DNA of 64,000 bases from Nonomuraea africana (GTDB taxonomy: Bacteria > Actinomycetota > Actinomycetes > Streptosporangiales > Streptosporangiaceae): NCBI RefSeq assembly GCF_014873535.1, contig NZ_JADBEF010000001.1, positions 9,362,001 through 9,426,000 on the forward strand. Reading direction: 5' to 3'. Shown piece by piece: positions 1 to 8,493 of this stretch. Numbering within the stretch: position 1 is the stretch's first letter; every line of letters starts with the position of its first letter. The notes beneath the pieces are model-generated. The model ran no database searches, had not been told where the DNA came from, and saw only the letters and a program-made list of their open reading frames with translations. The translations under genes and the position numbers were made by a program.

Positions 1-755
1 ATCAGCTGCCCCACGAGTCCATCACCTACGTGGCCGACACGGCCCGCCAGCCGTACGGGCCGAAACGGATCGCCGAGGTGCGCAAGTACGCGCTGGAGGT
101 GATGGACCACCTCGTGGAGCACGACGTCAAGATGCTGGTCATCGCCTGCAACAGCGCGAGCGCGGCGGTCCTGCGCGACGCGCGGGAGCGCTACGACGTG
201 CCGGTGGTGGAGGTGATCCAGCCGGCGACCAGGCGCGCGGTCAAGGCGACCCGCAACGGCAGGGTCGGCGTCATCGCCACCCGCGCCACGATCGAGTCGA
301 TGGCCTACCACGACGCCTTCGCCGCCGCTCCGGACGTGAGCCTCATCGGCGTGGCCGCCCCCAGCCTGGTGGAGTACGTGGAGCGCGGCGAGACGATGAG
401 CGACCAGCTCATCGAGACGGTCCGCGAGTACCTGGCGCCCATCCAGGAGGCCGGCTGCGACACCCTCATCCTCGGCTGCACCCACTACCCGCTGCTCACC
501 GGCGCGATCTCCTACGTCGCGGGCGACGGCGTCACGCTCGTCTCCAGCGCGGAGGAGACGGCCAAGGACGTCTACCGGATCCTGCACGACCGCGGTCTCG
601 TCAACGGTGCCACCTCCCCCCTGCACCGTTTCCGCGCGACCGGCGACTCCGCGCTCTTCGCCCAGTTGGGCAGGCGCTTTCTCGGGCCGGAGATCGACGC
701 GGTCGAGCGGGCCGCTGTTGGGGGTAGCACCACCTCGAACGGGAGGTCCTCATGA
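1..755 (+). CDS. murI: Glutamate racemase, 5' truncated
   Basis: Racemises L- to D-glutamate for peptidoglycan synthesis in the cytoplasm. The frame is open from base 3 to the TGA at 753-755, so the N-terminus (about 30 residues with the first catalytic Asp) lies outside the window. Both catalytic cysteines of the Asp/Glu racemase family are visible: Cys codon 147-149 within IACNSASAA and Cys codon 477-479 within GCTHYPLL. The stop overlaps the next start (ATGA, 752-755), so it is translationally coupled to the MBL-fold gene. The order murI, MBL gene, rph, rdgB is the one known from mycobacteria and other actinomycetes, which supports the call. Confidence 0.95.
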   Translation, partial: QLPHESITYVADTARQPYGPKRIAEVRKYALEVMDHLVEHDVKMLVIACNSASAAVLRDARERYDVPVVEVIQPATRRAVKATRNGRVGVIATRATIESMAYHDAFAAAPDVSLIGVAAPSLVEYVERGETMSDQLIETVREYLAPIQEAGCDTLILGCTHYPLLTGAISYVAGDGVTLVSSAEETAKDVYRILHDRGLVNGATSPLHRFRATGDSALFAQLGRRFLGPEIDAVERAAVGGSTTSNGRSS

Positions 756-1504
756 AGGTGACGATCGTCGGATGCTCGGGAAGCTTTCCCGGGCCGGACA
801 GCCCCGCCTCCTGCTACCTGGTCGAGGCCGAGGGGTTCAGGATGCTGCTCGACTTCGGCAGCGGCTCCCTCGGCGTGCTCCAGCGTCACATCGGCCTGTA
901 CGACCTCGACGCCATCTGCCTGACGCACCTGCACGCCGACCACTGCCTCGACATCTGCGGCTACCACGTGGCCCGCACGTACGGCCCCGGCGCGCCGTAC
1001 CCCCGGGTTCCCGTGTACGCGCCGGGTGACGCCCCGCGACGGCTGGCCGCCGCCTACGGGATGCCGGAGGAGCCCGGTCTCGAGACCGCCTTCGCGTTCA
1101 CCGCCCTGGAGCCGGGCCGGTTCGCCGTCGGCCCCTTCGAGGTCACGGCGGGGCTGGTGAACCACCCCGTCGAGGCCTACGGCTTCCGCGTCACGCACGG
1201 CGGCGTGACGCTCGCCTACTCGGGCGACACCGGTGAGTCGGAGGAGCTCGTGCGGCTGGCCGAGGGCGCCGACCTGCTGCTGTGCGAGGCGTCCTTCCTC
1301 GACGCGCCTGACCTGACCCCCGACCTGCACCTGACCGGACGGCAGGCGGCCGAGCACGCGGCGAAGGCCGAGGCGGGCAGGCTCGTGCTGACCCACCTGG
1401 TGCCGTGGAACGACAGCGCGAGGGTGCTGGAGGAGGCCGCGGGCGGCGGCTTCGGCGGGCCGATCGAGCTGGCCGCCAGCGGAGCCGTCTACTCCCTGTC
1501 CTGA
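752..1504 (+). CDS. MBL-fold metallohydrolase, Rv1339-like cyclic-nucleotide phosphodiesterase
   Basis: A 250-residue metallo-beta-lactamase-fold protein. The metal site is intact: THLHADH at residues 58-64, His138 (NHPVEAY), Asp159 (YSGDT) and His215 (THLVP), all in the RNase Z/arylsulfatase-like arrangement. Its position between murI and rph matches Rv1339 of Mycobacterium tuberculosis, reported as an atypical cAMP phosphodiesterase; assignment of the same substrate here is by synteny and fold, not by anything specific in the sequence. No signal peptide, so cytoplasmic. Start ATG overlaps the murI stop and has GGAGG-like sequence (GGGAGG, 741-746) upstream. Alternative: an RNA-processing or general phosphodiesterase of the RNase Z superfamily. 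Confidence 0.85.
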   Translation: MKVTIVGCSGSFPGPDSPASCYLVEAEGFRMLLDFGSGSLGVLQRHIGLYDLDAICLTHLHADHCLDICGYHVARTYGPGAPYPRVPVYAPGDAPRRLAAAYGMPEEPGLETAFAFTALEPGRFAVGPFEVTAGLVNHPVEAYGFRVTHGGVTLAYSGDTGESEELVRLAEGADLLLCEASFLDAPDLTPDLHLTGRQAAEHAAKAEAGRLVLTHLVPWNDSARVLEEAAGGGFGGPIELAASGAVYSLS

Positions 1505-1534
1505 CCGTTCTGACACGGGGATAGGGTGATCTGC

Positions 1535-2254
1535 ATGTCGCGACAGGATGGACGCACCCCTGACCAGCTCCGCCCGGTGAAGATCACCAGAGGGTGGATC
1601 AGTCATGCCGAGGGATCGGTGCTGGTGGAGTTCGGCGGCACCCGCGTGCTCTGCGCGGCCTCCGTCCAGGACAGCGTCCCGCGCTGGCGCAGGGGCAGCG
1701 GCCAGGGCTGGGTGACGGCCGAGTACGCCATGCTGCCGAGGGCGACCAACACCCGCAACGACCGCGAGTCGGTCAAGGGCAAGATCGGCGGGCGTACCCA
1801 CGAGATCTCCAGGCTGATCGGCCGCTCGCTGCGCGCCTGCGTCGACTACAAGGCGCTCGGCGAGAACTCGATCGTGCTCGACTGTGACGTCCTGCAGGCC
1901 GACGGCGGCACCCGCACCGCGGCGATCACCGGCGCCTACGTCGCGCTGGCCGACGCCGTCGCCTGGATGCGCGAGCGCAAGATGTGCCCGGGCGACCCGC
2001 TGATCGACTCGGTGGCCGCGGTGTCGGTCGGCCTGGTCAAGTCCGTCCCGATGCTCGACCTGTGCTACGTCGAGGACGTCGCCGCCGAGACCGACATGAA
2101 CGTCGTGATGACGGGCTCGGGCGCCTTCGTCGAGGTGCAGGGCACCGCCGAGGGCGCCCCCTTCGACCGGCAGGCGCTCGACCAGCTGCTCGACCTGGCG
2201 GTGGCCGGGTGCGAGGAGCTCACCCTTCACCAGCAGGAGGCGCTGGGCCGATGA
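1535..2254 (+). CDS. rph: Ribonuclease PH
   Basis: Phosphorolytic 3'-5' exoribonuclease that trims tRNA 3' ends. The protein is about 239 residues, as usual for the family, and shows the PNPase/RNase PH fold signatures: RPVKITRGW near the N-terminus, GWVTAEYAMLPRAT, the phosphate-site GGTRTAAITGA and the C-terminal VEVQGTAEGAPF. I chose ATG 1535 rather than the upstream GTG 1526 because AGGGTG (1523-1528) sits at ribosome-binding distance. The 30-base gap after the MBL gene has no terminator. Its TGA overlaps the rdgB start (ATGA 2251-2254), so the two are coupled. Confidence 0.95.
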   Translation: MSRQDGRTPDQLRPVKITRGWISHAEGSVLVEFGGTRVLCAASVQDSVPRWRRGSGQGWVTAEYAMLPRATNTRNDRESVKGKIGGRTHEISRLIGRSLRACVDYKALGENSIVLDCDVLQADGGTRTAAITGAYVALADAVAWMRERKMCPGDPLIDSVAAVSVGLVKSVPMLDLCYVEDVAAETDMNVVMTGSGAFVEVQGTAEGAPFDRQALDQLLDLAVAGCEELTLHQQEALGR

Positions 2255-2838
2255 GGATCGTGCTGGCGACCCGCAACGCGGGCAAGATCGTCGAACTGCG
2301 CCGCATCCTCGGCGGGTTCGAGGTGGTCGGTCTCGAGGAGTTCCCCGAGATCGGCGAGGTGGCCGAGACGGGGCTCACGTTCGCCGAGAACGCGCTGCTC
2401 AAGGCGCACGCCGTCGCGCAGGGCTCGGGCCTGCCCGCGGTGGCCGACGACTCGGGGCTGTGCGTCGACGCGCTCAACGGCATGCCTGGCGTCTTCTCCG
2501 CACGCTGGTCGGGCAAGCACGGCGACGACGACGCCAACCTCGACCTGCTGCTCGCCCAGGTATCCGACGTCCCCGACGAGCGCAGGACCGCGCACTTCAC
2601 CTGCTCGGCGGCGCTGGCGCTGCCGTCGGGGGAGGAGCGGGTGGTCGAGGGGGTGCTCGAGGGCCGGCTGCTGAGGCAGCGCCGCGGCACCAACGGCTTC
2701 GGTTACGACCCGATCTTCGTGCCCGACGGCGAGACGCGCACGACGGCGGAGATGTCGGCCGAGGAGAAGGACGCCATCAGCCACCGCGGCCGCGCCTTCC
2801 GGGCCCTCGCTCCGATCGTCGCCTCTCTCCTTTCCTGA
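2251..2838 (+). CDS. rdgB: RdgB/HAM1 XTP/dITP diphosphatase
   Basis: Removes non-canonical purine nucleotides by hydrolysing ITP, dITP and XTP to the monophosphate plus pyrophosphate. At 195 residues it has the family length. Substrate-binding TRNAGK (residues 7-12), catalytic ADDSG with Asp66/Asp67, GTNGFGYDPIF (146-156) and SHRGRAF (177-183) are all present. It is the last gene of the murI-MBL-rph-rdgB run, starting inside the rph stop codon. Cytoplasmic housekeeping enzyme; no anomalies seen. Confidence 0.95.
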   Translation: MRIVLATRNAGKIVELRRILGGFEVVGLEEFPEIGEVAETGLTFAENALLKAHAVAQGSGLPAVADDSGLCVDALNGMPGVFSARWSGKHGDDDANLDLLLAQVSDVPDERRTAHFTCSAALALPSGEERVVEGVLEGRLLRQRRGTNGFGYDPIFVPDGETRTTAEMSAEEKDAISHRGRAFRALAPIVASLLS

Positions 2839-3205
2839 CCCCCCGATCGTCACCTTCCCGCCGTCTGGCGGTCGGGTGGTCGCGTCGCCGCTGTCCTGGT
2901 CTCTCCGGTTGCCGCCGCATCGCTGGTCGTGCTCCTGCCGAGCCGATCTGGAGCGGTCACCGGGAGCGCGGCGGGCGTCGCTGCCGTCCCCGACCGCTCC
3001 GTGCTCGTCTGGGCGCCCGGCTGGGGAGCTCGCCGTGCTCGCCTGCCTTCCCTTACGGCAGGCCGGGTCGAGCCCACCGGGGTCACCGCCGACCGCCCGT
3101 CCAGCACGCCGCTCCAGCAGGACTTCGGTGCCCGCCGCGACGTCGGGGTCCTTCGTAACAGGCCCGTAAGATCTCCCCCCGCTCCTCCGGCGTAGCGTCA
3201 AGGTT
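2839..3205. other. Gene-free stretch after rdgB
   Basis: About 367 bases between rdgB and the oxidoreductase gene. A short dyad (CCGCC-GTCT-GGCGG, 2858-2871) follows the rdgB stop and could be a weak terminator, but it lacks a T-tract. The open frames here on both strands have arginine/serine/proline-rich compositions typical of noncoding high-GC DNA and no convincing start site. I see no RNA gene. Confidence 0.5.
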
Positions 3206-4930
3206 GTGGACAGCGACAAGGTGGTTCCGGCATGGGCGGCGGCGCTGGCAGGAGTGGTCGCCGGGGCGGTGGCGCTCGGCGTCGCCTACGTGGTCGCCGC
3301 GGTGCTGGCGCCGGGCTCGTTCCCGGTCGTGGCCGTGGCGGACGCGGCGGTGGATCTCTCGCCGGCGCCGGTCAAGGACTGGGCGATCCGCACGTTCGGG
3401 GAGAGCGACAAGACCGTTCTGGTGAGCGGGGTGTCGGTGGTGCTGACGCTGGCGGCCGCCGGGATCGGGGTGTTGTCCAGGCGGAGCGTCCGCCTCGGTC
3501 AGGCGGGATTCGCGCTGTTCGGCGTGGTGGGGCTGCTGGCGGTGGTCTCCAGGCCGGACGCGGGGGCGGTCGACGGGCTCGCCACGGTGGTGGGGGCGCT
3601 GGCCGGAGCCTGGGCGCTGTCCCTGCTGTTCCACCGCGCGGTCACGCCGGCCGGTGCGGCGCGCCCCACGGCAGTCCCCGCAGAAGTCCCCGCAGGAACA
3701 TCCGCCGCAGTCGCAGGAACATCCGCCGAAGTCCCCGCGGGGACGTCCGCGGACGCCGCCGCTGATGTCTCCGCGCGCGCTGGGGCGGTGGAACCGTCCG
3801 GGGGCGAGAGTCATGCGAGCGTCGAGCGGCCCGCTGTCATGCGGGCGGGCGCGCAGCTGTACGCCTTCGACCGGCGCCGGCTGATGATCGGCATGGCGGG
3901 CGGGCTCGCCGTGGCGGGCGCCTCCGGTCTCGCGGGACAGGTGCTGTCGGGGCGGCGCGTGGGCGACACGGCCCGCACGGAGCTCGCCCTGCCGAGGCCG
4001 GCCACCCCGGCCAGGCCGCTGCCCAGGGGCGTGGACCTGCGCCTCGACGGGCTGTCGCCGTTCGTCACGCCCAACAAGGACTTCTACCGCGTCGACACCG
4101 CCATCGTCGTCCCCCAGGTCGACCCGAGGGAGTGGACCCTGCGCGTTCACGGGCTGGTGGACCGGCCGGTCGAGCTGACCTTCGACGACCTGCTCAGGAG
4201 GCCGCTCACCGAGGCCGACATCACGCTGACCTGCGTGTCGAACGAGGTCGGCGGGCCGTACGTGGGCAACGCCCGCTGGCTAGGGGTGCGGATGGCCGAT
4301 GTCCTTCGCGCGGCGGGGCTGCGCGCCGACGCCGACATGCTGCTGTCGACCTCCGCCGACGGGTTCACCTGCGGCACGCCGGTGGACGTGGTGATGGACG
4401 GGCGCGACGCGCTGTTCGCCGTCGCGATGAACGGCGAGGCGCTGCCCGTGGACCACGGCTTCCCTGTCAGGCAGGTCGTGCCCGGTCTCTACGGGTACGT
4501 GTCGGCCACCAAGTGGGTCGTGGACATCAAAGTGACGCGGTTCGACACCGACCAGGCCTACTGGACCCCGAAGGGCTGGGCGGCCAAGGGGCCGATCAAG
4601 ACCCAGTCGCGGATCGACCTGCCCAAGCAGGGCCAGACCGTCAAGGCCGGCCGTACGACGGTGGCGGGGGTGGCGTGGGCGCAGCACACCGGGATCGAGG
4701 CGGTGGAGGTGCGCGTCGACGGCGGCGCCTGGCAGCGGGCGAGGCTGGCGGAGGTGCCGGGACCCGACACGTGGCGGCAGTGGGCGCTGGACTGGGACGC
4801 GGTGCCCGGCGAGCACACGATCGAGGTGCGGGCGACCGACGCGGCGGGCCGTACCCAGACCGGGCAGCGGGCTCACGTCGCGCCCGACGGCGCGACGGGC
4901 TGGCACTCCGTCAACGTGCGGGTGGCCTGA
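3206..4930 (+). CDS. Membrane-anchored molybdopterin-dependent oxidoreductase, sulfite-oxidase family
   Basis: A 574-residue protein in three parts. Residues 1-145 hold about four hydrophobic segments; 150-215 form an Ala/Pro/Thr-rich linker with AGTS repeats; a fifth hydrophobic stretch follows RRRLMIG (about 222-248); the rest is the catalytic region. That region contains the molybdopterin domain, with the presumed Mo-ligand Cys343 in LTCVSNEVGG, and YVSATKWV, followed by the immunoglobulin-like Mo-cofactor dimerisation domain to the C-terminus. It therefore probably oxidises a substrate outside the membrane; whether sulfite is the true substrate is unknown. No haem-binding partner gene is adjacent. 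GTG start preceded by AAGG (3200-3203). It appears monocistronic. Confidence 0.9.
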   Translation: MDSDKVVPAWAAALAGVVAGAVALGVAYVVAAVLAPGSFPVVAVADAAVDLSPAPVKDWAIRTFGESDKTVLVSGVSVVLTLAAAGIGVLSRRSVRLGQAGFALFGVVGLLAVVSRPDAGAVDGLATVVGALAGAWALSLLFHRAVTPAGAARPTAVPAEVPAGTSAAVAGTSAEVPAGTSADAAADVSARAGAVEPSGGESHASVERPAVMRAGAQLYAFDRRRLMIGMAGGLAVAGASGLAGQVLSGRRVGDTARTELALPRPATPARPLPRGVDLRLDGLSPFVTPNKDFYRVDTAIVVPQVDPREWTLRVHGLVDRPVELTFDDLLRRPLTEADITLTCVSNEVGGPYVGNARWLGVRMADVLRAAGLRADADMLLSTSADGFTCGTPVDVVMDGRDALFAVAMNGEALPVDHGFPVRQVVPGLYGYVSATKWVVDIKVTRFDTDQAYWTPKGWAAKGPIKTQSRIDLPKQGQTVKAGRTTVAGVAWAQHTGIEAVEVRVDGGAWQRARLAEVPGPDTWRQWALDWDAVPGEHTIEVRATDAAGRTQTGQRAHVAPDGATGWHSVNVRVA

Positions 4931-5023
4931 AAGACCTGCTTTCACCTGGGAAATCTCCTAACCTCCTGACTGCGCGCGATCGGCCGCCTACGATCGGTCG
5001 TCGAACACGAAGGAGGCGGCGAG

Positions 5024-5758
5024 ATGTTTCGCGAGAGCCTTCCCGAGGGTGGGTACAACCCGCTGATCGCCGACGGGGTGCGGTGGCGCGACTACGAGCG
5101 GGCCGCCGAATCGGTGCTGGAGAGCGTCCCGAGTGATCCCGACTGGTTCGACCTGCCGCACCGGCCGCCGCCACTGACCGAGTGCCGGCCGTACGACCTG
5201 CTGGGCGGGCTGGCCCGTGCCGACCCGCAGTCGGAGGCGGACCTGGCGCGCGCGGTGCCCGAGGGCACCCGCTTCGCCGACCCGCGGGGCACCTGGGTGC
5301 GGCTGATCAACGGGATGGGGCCGGCGGCGGACCCGTTCAGGGCGAGCAACGCGGCCGACTGCGCGCTCGCGGTGGTCTCCACCTGGCACGGGGAGCCAGT
5401 GGTGGCCGCGCCACGGCAGCCCGAGTACGACGCGGTGGGCCGCCCGCTGCTCACGGGCGAGACGGGCGGCACGGCCAGGATCGAGCGATGGCTCGGCCAG
5501 CGGCTGGAGCACGTGGGGCTGGGCCGCCACGCCTATCCGCTGATCGCGCGACGCCTGTCGGAGGCCGGCCACGGCGCGGCCGCGGTCATCGTCGTGCGCT
5601 GGCCGGGTGGCGGCTCGCACGCGTGGAACGCCGTCAACGCCGAGGGCGAGGTCATCTGGATCGACGCCCAGCGCGGGCACATGGCGGTCGAGCCGCCCTA
5701 CGAGCTGGTGGCAGGGGTGTTCGGCGCGATCGTCGACAGACGAGGGGAGCGGAGATGA
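5024..5758 (+). CDS. Papain-fold toxin, glutamine-deamidase type (Tox-PL), without delivery domain
   Basis: A 244-residue protein whose C-terminal half matches the toxin glutamine deamidase (papain-fold) domain of polymorphic toxins. The Cys-His-Asp triad appears as Cys113 (NAADCALAVV), His199 (GSHAWNAVN) and Asp214 (WIDAQ). Family members deamidate or cleave glutamine side chains of target proteins. There is no signal peptide, membrane segment, WXG/LXG, PT-HINT or repeat delivery module, so this is a stand-alone effector or a solo domain used inside the cell. ATG 5024 has a perfect AGGAGG at 5011-5016. Its stop overlaps the immunity gene start (ATGA 5755-5758), the classical toxin-immunity coupling. 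The target is unknown. Confidence 0.8.
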   Translation: MFRESLPEGGYNPLIADGVRWRDYERAAESVLESVPSDPDWFDLPHRPPPLTECRPYDLLGGLARADPQSEADLARAVPEGTRFADPRGTWVRLINGMGPAADPFRASNAADCALAVVSTWHGEPVVAAPRQPEYDAVGRPLLTGETGGTARIERWLGQRLEHVGLGRHAYPLIARRLSEAGHGAAAVIVVRWPGGGSHAWNAVNAEGEVIWIDAQRGHMAVEPPYELVAGVFGAIVDRRGERR

Positions 5759-6018
5759 ACCTGGACCAGGCGCGGGCGGTGGCGGAGGAGTACTTCAACG
5801 GCGCCCGGCGGGAGCCGGTGGAGCTGGGCGTCCACGCCTTCGGCGACGGCTACGTCGTCTGGGCCAAGCCGCCCGAGCCCGAGGACCCTGCCGTCCTGCC
5901 GGAGACGGTCGGCGGCGGGTGCGTCGTCATCGACGGAAGCACCGGTGAGGTGGTGATCAGGCCGCTGCTCAACCCCGAGACGGTGGCCGAGCAGTGGCCC
6001 GGCCGCCGCCCCCGCTGA
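5755..6018 (+). CDS. YrhB/Imm35-like immunity protein
   Basis: An 87-residue acidic protein resembling the YrhB (immunity protein 35) domain: a short helix (NLDQARAVAEEYF), then DGYVVWAKPPEP and GGGCVVIDGSTGEV, the strand-turn-strand signature of the family. Members neutralise papain-fold and other polymorphic toxins by direct binding. It starts within the stop codon of the toxin gene, with GGGGAGCGGAG as ribosome-binding region. It is the natural immunity partner of the preceding gene; the pairing is inferred from order and family. Confidence 0.75.
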   Translation: MNLDQARAVAEEYFNGARREPVELGVHAFGDGYVVWAKPPEPEDPAVLPETVGGGCVVIDGSTGEVVIRPLLNPETVAEQWPGRRPR

Positions 6019-6040
6019 CGGCCGGACCACCACCCACCGC

Positions 6041-8488
6041 TCAGCCGCCGGCCAGCGAGCCCACGATCGAGGCGCGCGCGGCCTTCCTGGCGGGCAGCAC
6101 CGCCGCGAGCACGCCGGCCAGTCCCGACAGCGCCACGAACAGGGCGATCTGCCCGAACGGCACCGCCAGCGTCGCGCCCTCCATCATGGTCCTGACGGCC
6201 GCCCAGCCGAAAGCGATGCCGAGCGTGACCCCGACCAGCGCGCCGATCAGGCCGAGCACCAGCGCCTCCACCGAGAGCATCCGCCGCAGCTGCGCCCTGG
6301 TCAGACCGAGCGCACGCAGGAGGGCGGACTCACGGGTGCGTTCGTGCACCGACAGGGAGAGCGTGTTGGCGATGCCCAGCAGGGAGATCAGGATCGCCAG
6401 GCCGAGGAGGCCCGTGACGATCATGAGGGTCATGTCCAGCGCGTCGTCGTACTGGCCGCGGACGTCGGTGGAGCTGATCACCTGCACGGTCGGGTGGGCC
6501 GCGGTGGCCGACTCGACCATCTTCCTGGTCCGGTCGGGGTCGACGCCGTCCTTGATCTTGACGTAGATCATCGAGTCGGGAGTTTTGCCGAAGTACTCGT
6601 CGTAGGACCGGGCGGCGACGGTCACCGAGGGCAGCAGGCTCTCGCCGTCGAGCAGCTGGCTGACCTTCAGCGTGACCGTGCCCGCCTTCTTGGTCCTGAG
6701 CTCGACGGGGGAGCCCTCGCGCACGCCCCACTCCTTGGCCAGGGTCTCGGAGACGGCCACCTCGCCGGGGCCGAGGCTCTTGATGGTCGCGGGCCCGGTG
6801 AATGTGCCGACCTGGGTCTCGTGCCTGCCGATCCTGGCGTTCGCCTCGCGGAGCTGGAGGACGGACTCGAGCTCGGGCTTGGCCCGCAGCGCTTCACCGA
6901 CCGAGCGGGGGATGGTGGCGTCCCGCGACTGCGTGGCGATCAGGTAGTCCGCGGGGAACTGGGAGTCGAGCTTGGCCGCCATCGACACCCTCGTGGAGGC
7001 GGTGAGCACCGAGATGAGCGTCATCAGCGTCACGCCGACGGTCAGCGCGATCGTGGTGGTGGCCGCCCGCTTCGGGTTGCGGCCGGAGTTGTCCACCGCC
7101 AGCTTGCCCGGCACCCCGAACAGCCGGCCGGGAACCCAGCCCACCAGCCCGCTGAGCGGCCTGACGAGCACGGGCCCGAGCACGAGCACCCCCAGGAAGA
7201 CGAGGGAGCAGCCGGCCATCGCGATGAAGAGCGGCAACTGGTCGCCGGGCTCCATCATCACCGCCGAGACGGTGGCGCCGATTCCGGCCAGGAACAGGAA
7301 CCCGGCCAGCAGCACGCGGATCAGACCGGTCCTGAAGGTCTGCTCCTCCACCTGGGCGCGCAGCGCCGCGATCGGCGCCACCCCGGTCGCCGAGCGGGCC
7401 GGCAGCAGCGCCGCGCCCACCGTCACGACCAGGCCGATGAGCAGGCCGATCGCGATCGTCCTGGGCGCGAGCGTGGCGGCCAGACCGGTGGGCAGCGGCG
7501 CGTCGAACGCTCCGAGCAGGGCCATGGCGCCCGCGCCCAGACCGTAGCCGACGGCCAGGCCGAGCACCGAGGAGAGCAGGCCGACGACCACCGACTCCAT
7601 CAGGATCGAGCCGAACACCTGGCCCCTGGTCGCGCCGATGCAGCGCAGCAGCGCCATCTCCTTGGTGCGCTGGGCCACCAGGATGTTGAAGGTGTTGTAG
7701 ATGACCAGCGCGGCGACCAGCATCGCGATCAGGCCGAAGATCAGCAGGCCCAGCGTGATGAACTCCAGCTCGACGCCGTTGGCGGCCGACAGCGCTTCGG
7801 CCAGCTCGGTGCCGGTCTTGACCTCGTAGCCGCCGCCGAGGGCGGTGGCGATGCTCTGCTTGAGCGCGGCGGGATCGGCGCCCGCCACGTCGATCTCGCG
7901 GTAGCCCTTCTCTCCCGTCATGAGCTTCGCGGTCGCGGCGGTGAACCCGACCGCTCCCGTGTAGCCGAGTTCCTGGTCGAGACCGACGTCGAAGAGGCCG
8001 ACGAGTTCGAAGTCGTGCCTGGCGCCCTTGTGGTCGAGCACGGTGACGGTGCCGCCCACCGTGAAGCCCTGCGCCCTGGCGGTGTTAGTGTCCACGATCG
8101 CCTCGGCGGCGCCCGCGGGGGCGGTGCCCTCGGTGATCGTCGTGCGGTCGCTGACGGAGATCGCGGAGGTGGGCAGGTCGCCGACCGCCTTGCCGTCGCC
8201 GCCCAGCAGCGGCGCGCTGCCGCGCACCAGGCCCTGCGCGCCGGTCACGCCGTCGAGCCCGCGCACCTTCTCCAGCACCTCGTCCGGGAGCCGCTTGCCC
8301 TCGGCCGGCAGGACGGCGACCGCCACCTTGCCGGCGTCCGCCGTGACCTTCTGCAGGAATCCGGCCTGGATGGTGTCGGTGAGCACGAACGTGCCGGCGA
8401 TGAAGCCCACCCCGAGCGTGATCGCCACGGAGGTGAGCAGGAGGCGCAGTTTGTGCGCCCTGAGTCCGGCGAGAGTCGTCTTGATCAA
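6041..8488 (-). CDS. MacB/FtsX-family ABC transporter permease
   Basis: An 815-residue permease with the layout TM1 (about 15-38), a large extracytoplasmic MacB-type domain, a three-helix FtsX block (about 245-360), a further TM pair near 395-450, a second extracytoplasmic domain, and a C-terminal FtsX block (about 690-805). Such duplicated FtsX proteins act with the neighbouring ATPase to move lipids, lipoproteins or antimicrobial peptides, or to work by mechanotransmission. The start is TTG 8488, five bases after the ATPase stop, with GGAGG ten bases upstream inside the ATPase gene. The regulatory two-component genes upstream suggest an envelope-stress or antibiotic-response role. Substrate unknown. 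Confidence 0.9.
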   Translation of the reverse strand: MIKTTLAGLRAHKLRLLLTSVAITLGVGFIAGTFVLTDTIQAGFLQKVTADAGKVAVAVLPAEGKRLPDEVLEKVRGLDGVTGAQGLVRGSAPLLGGDGKAVGDLPTSAISVSDRTTITEGTAPAGAAEAIVDTNTARAQGFTVGGTVTVLDHKGARHDFELVGLFDVGLDQELGYTGAVGFTAATAKLMTGEKGYREIDVAGADPAALKQSIATALGGGYEVKTGTELAEALSAANGVELEFITLGLLIFGLIAMLVAALVIYNTFNILVAQRTKEMALLRCIGATRGQVFGSILMESVVVGLLSSVLGLAVGYGLGAGAMALLGAFDAPLPTGLAATLAPRTIAIGLLIGLVVTVGAALLPARSATGVAPIAALRAQVEEQTFRTGLIRVLLAGFLFLAGIGATVSAVMMEPGDQLPLFIAMAGCSLVFLGVLVLGPVLVRPLSGLVGWVPGRLFGVPGKLAVDNSGRNPKRAATTTIALTVGVTLMTLISVLTASTRVSMAAKLDSQFPADYLIATQSRDATIPRSVGEALRAKPELESVLQLREANARIGRHETQVGTFTGPATIKSLGPGEVAVSETLAKEWGVREGSPVELRTKKAGTVTLKVSQLLDGESLLPSVTVAARSYDEYFGKTPDSMIYVKIKDGVDPDRTRKMVESATAAHPTVQVISSTDVRGQYDDALDMTLMIVTGLLGLAILISLLGIANTLSLSVHERTRESALLRALGLTRAQLRRMLSVEALVLGLIGALVGVTLGIAFGWAAVRTMMEGATLAVPFGQIALFVALSGLAGVLAAVLPARKAARASIVGSLAGG

Positions 8489-8493
8489 CGGAC

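Noticed and set aside
572..2230. Very long minus-strand open frame opposite murI-rph
   Set aside because: His/Arg/Ala/Gly-rich shadow composition produced by high third-position GC; the plus strand carries well recognised enzymes over the same bases.
2876..3195. Small genes in the gap after rdgB
   Set aside because: Competing frames on both strands with Ser/Pro/Arg-rich content and no start signals.
4931..4945. Terminator after the molybdopterin oxidoreductase gene
   Set aside because: Only a five-base stem (GAAAG/CTTTC) beside the stop codon; too weak to call.
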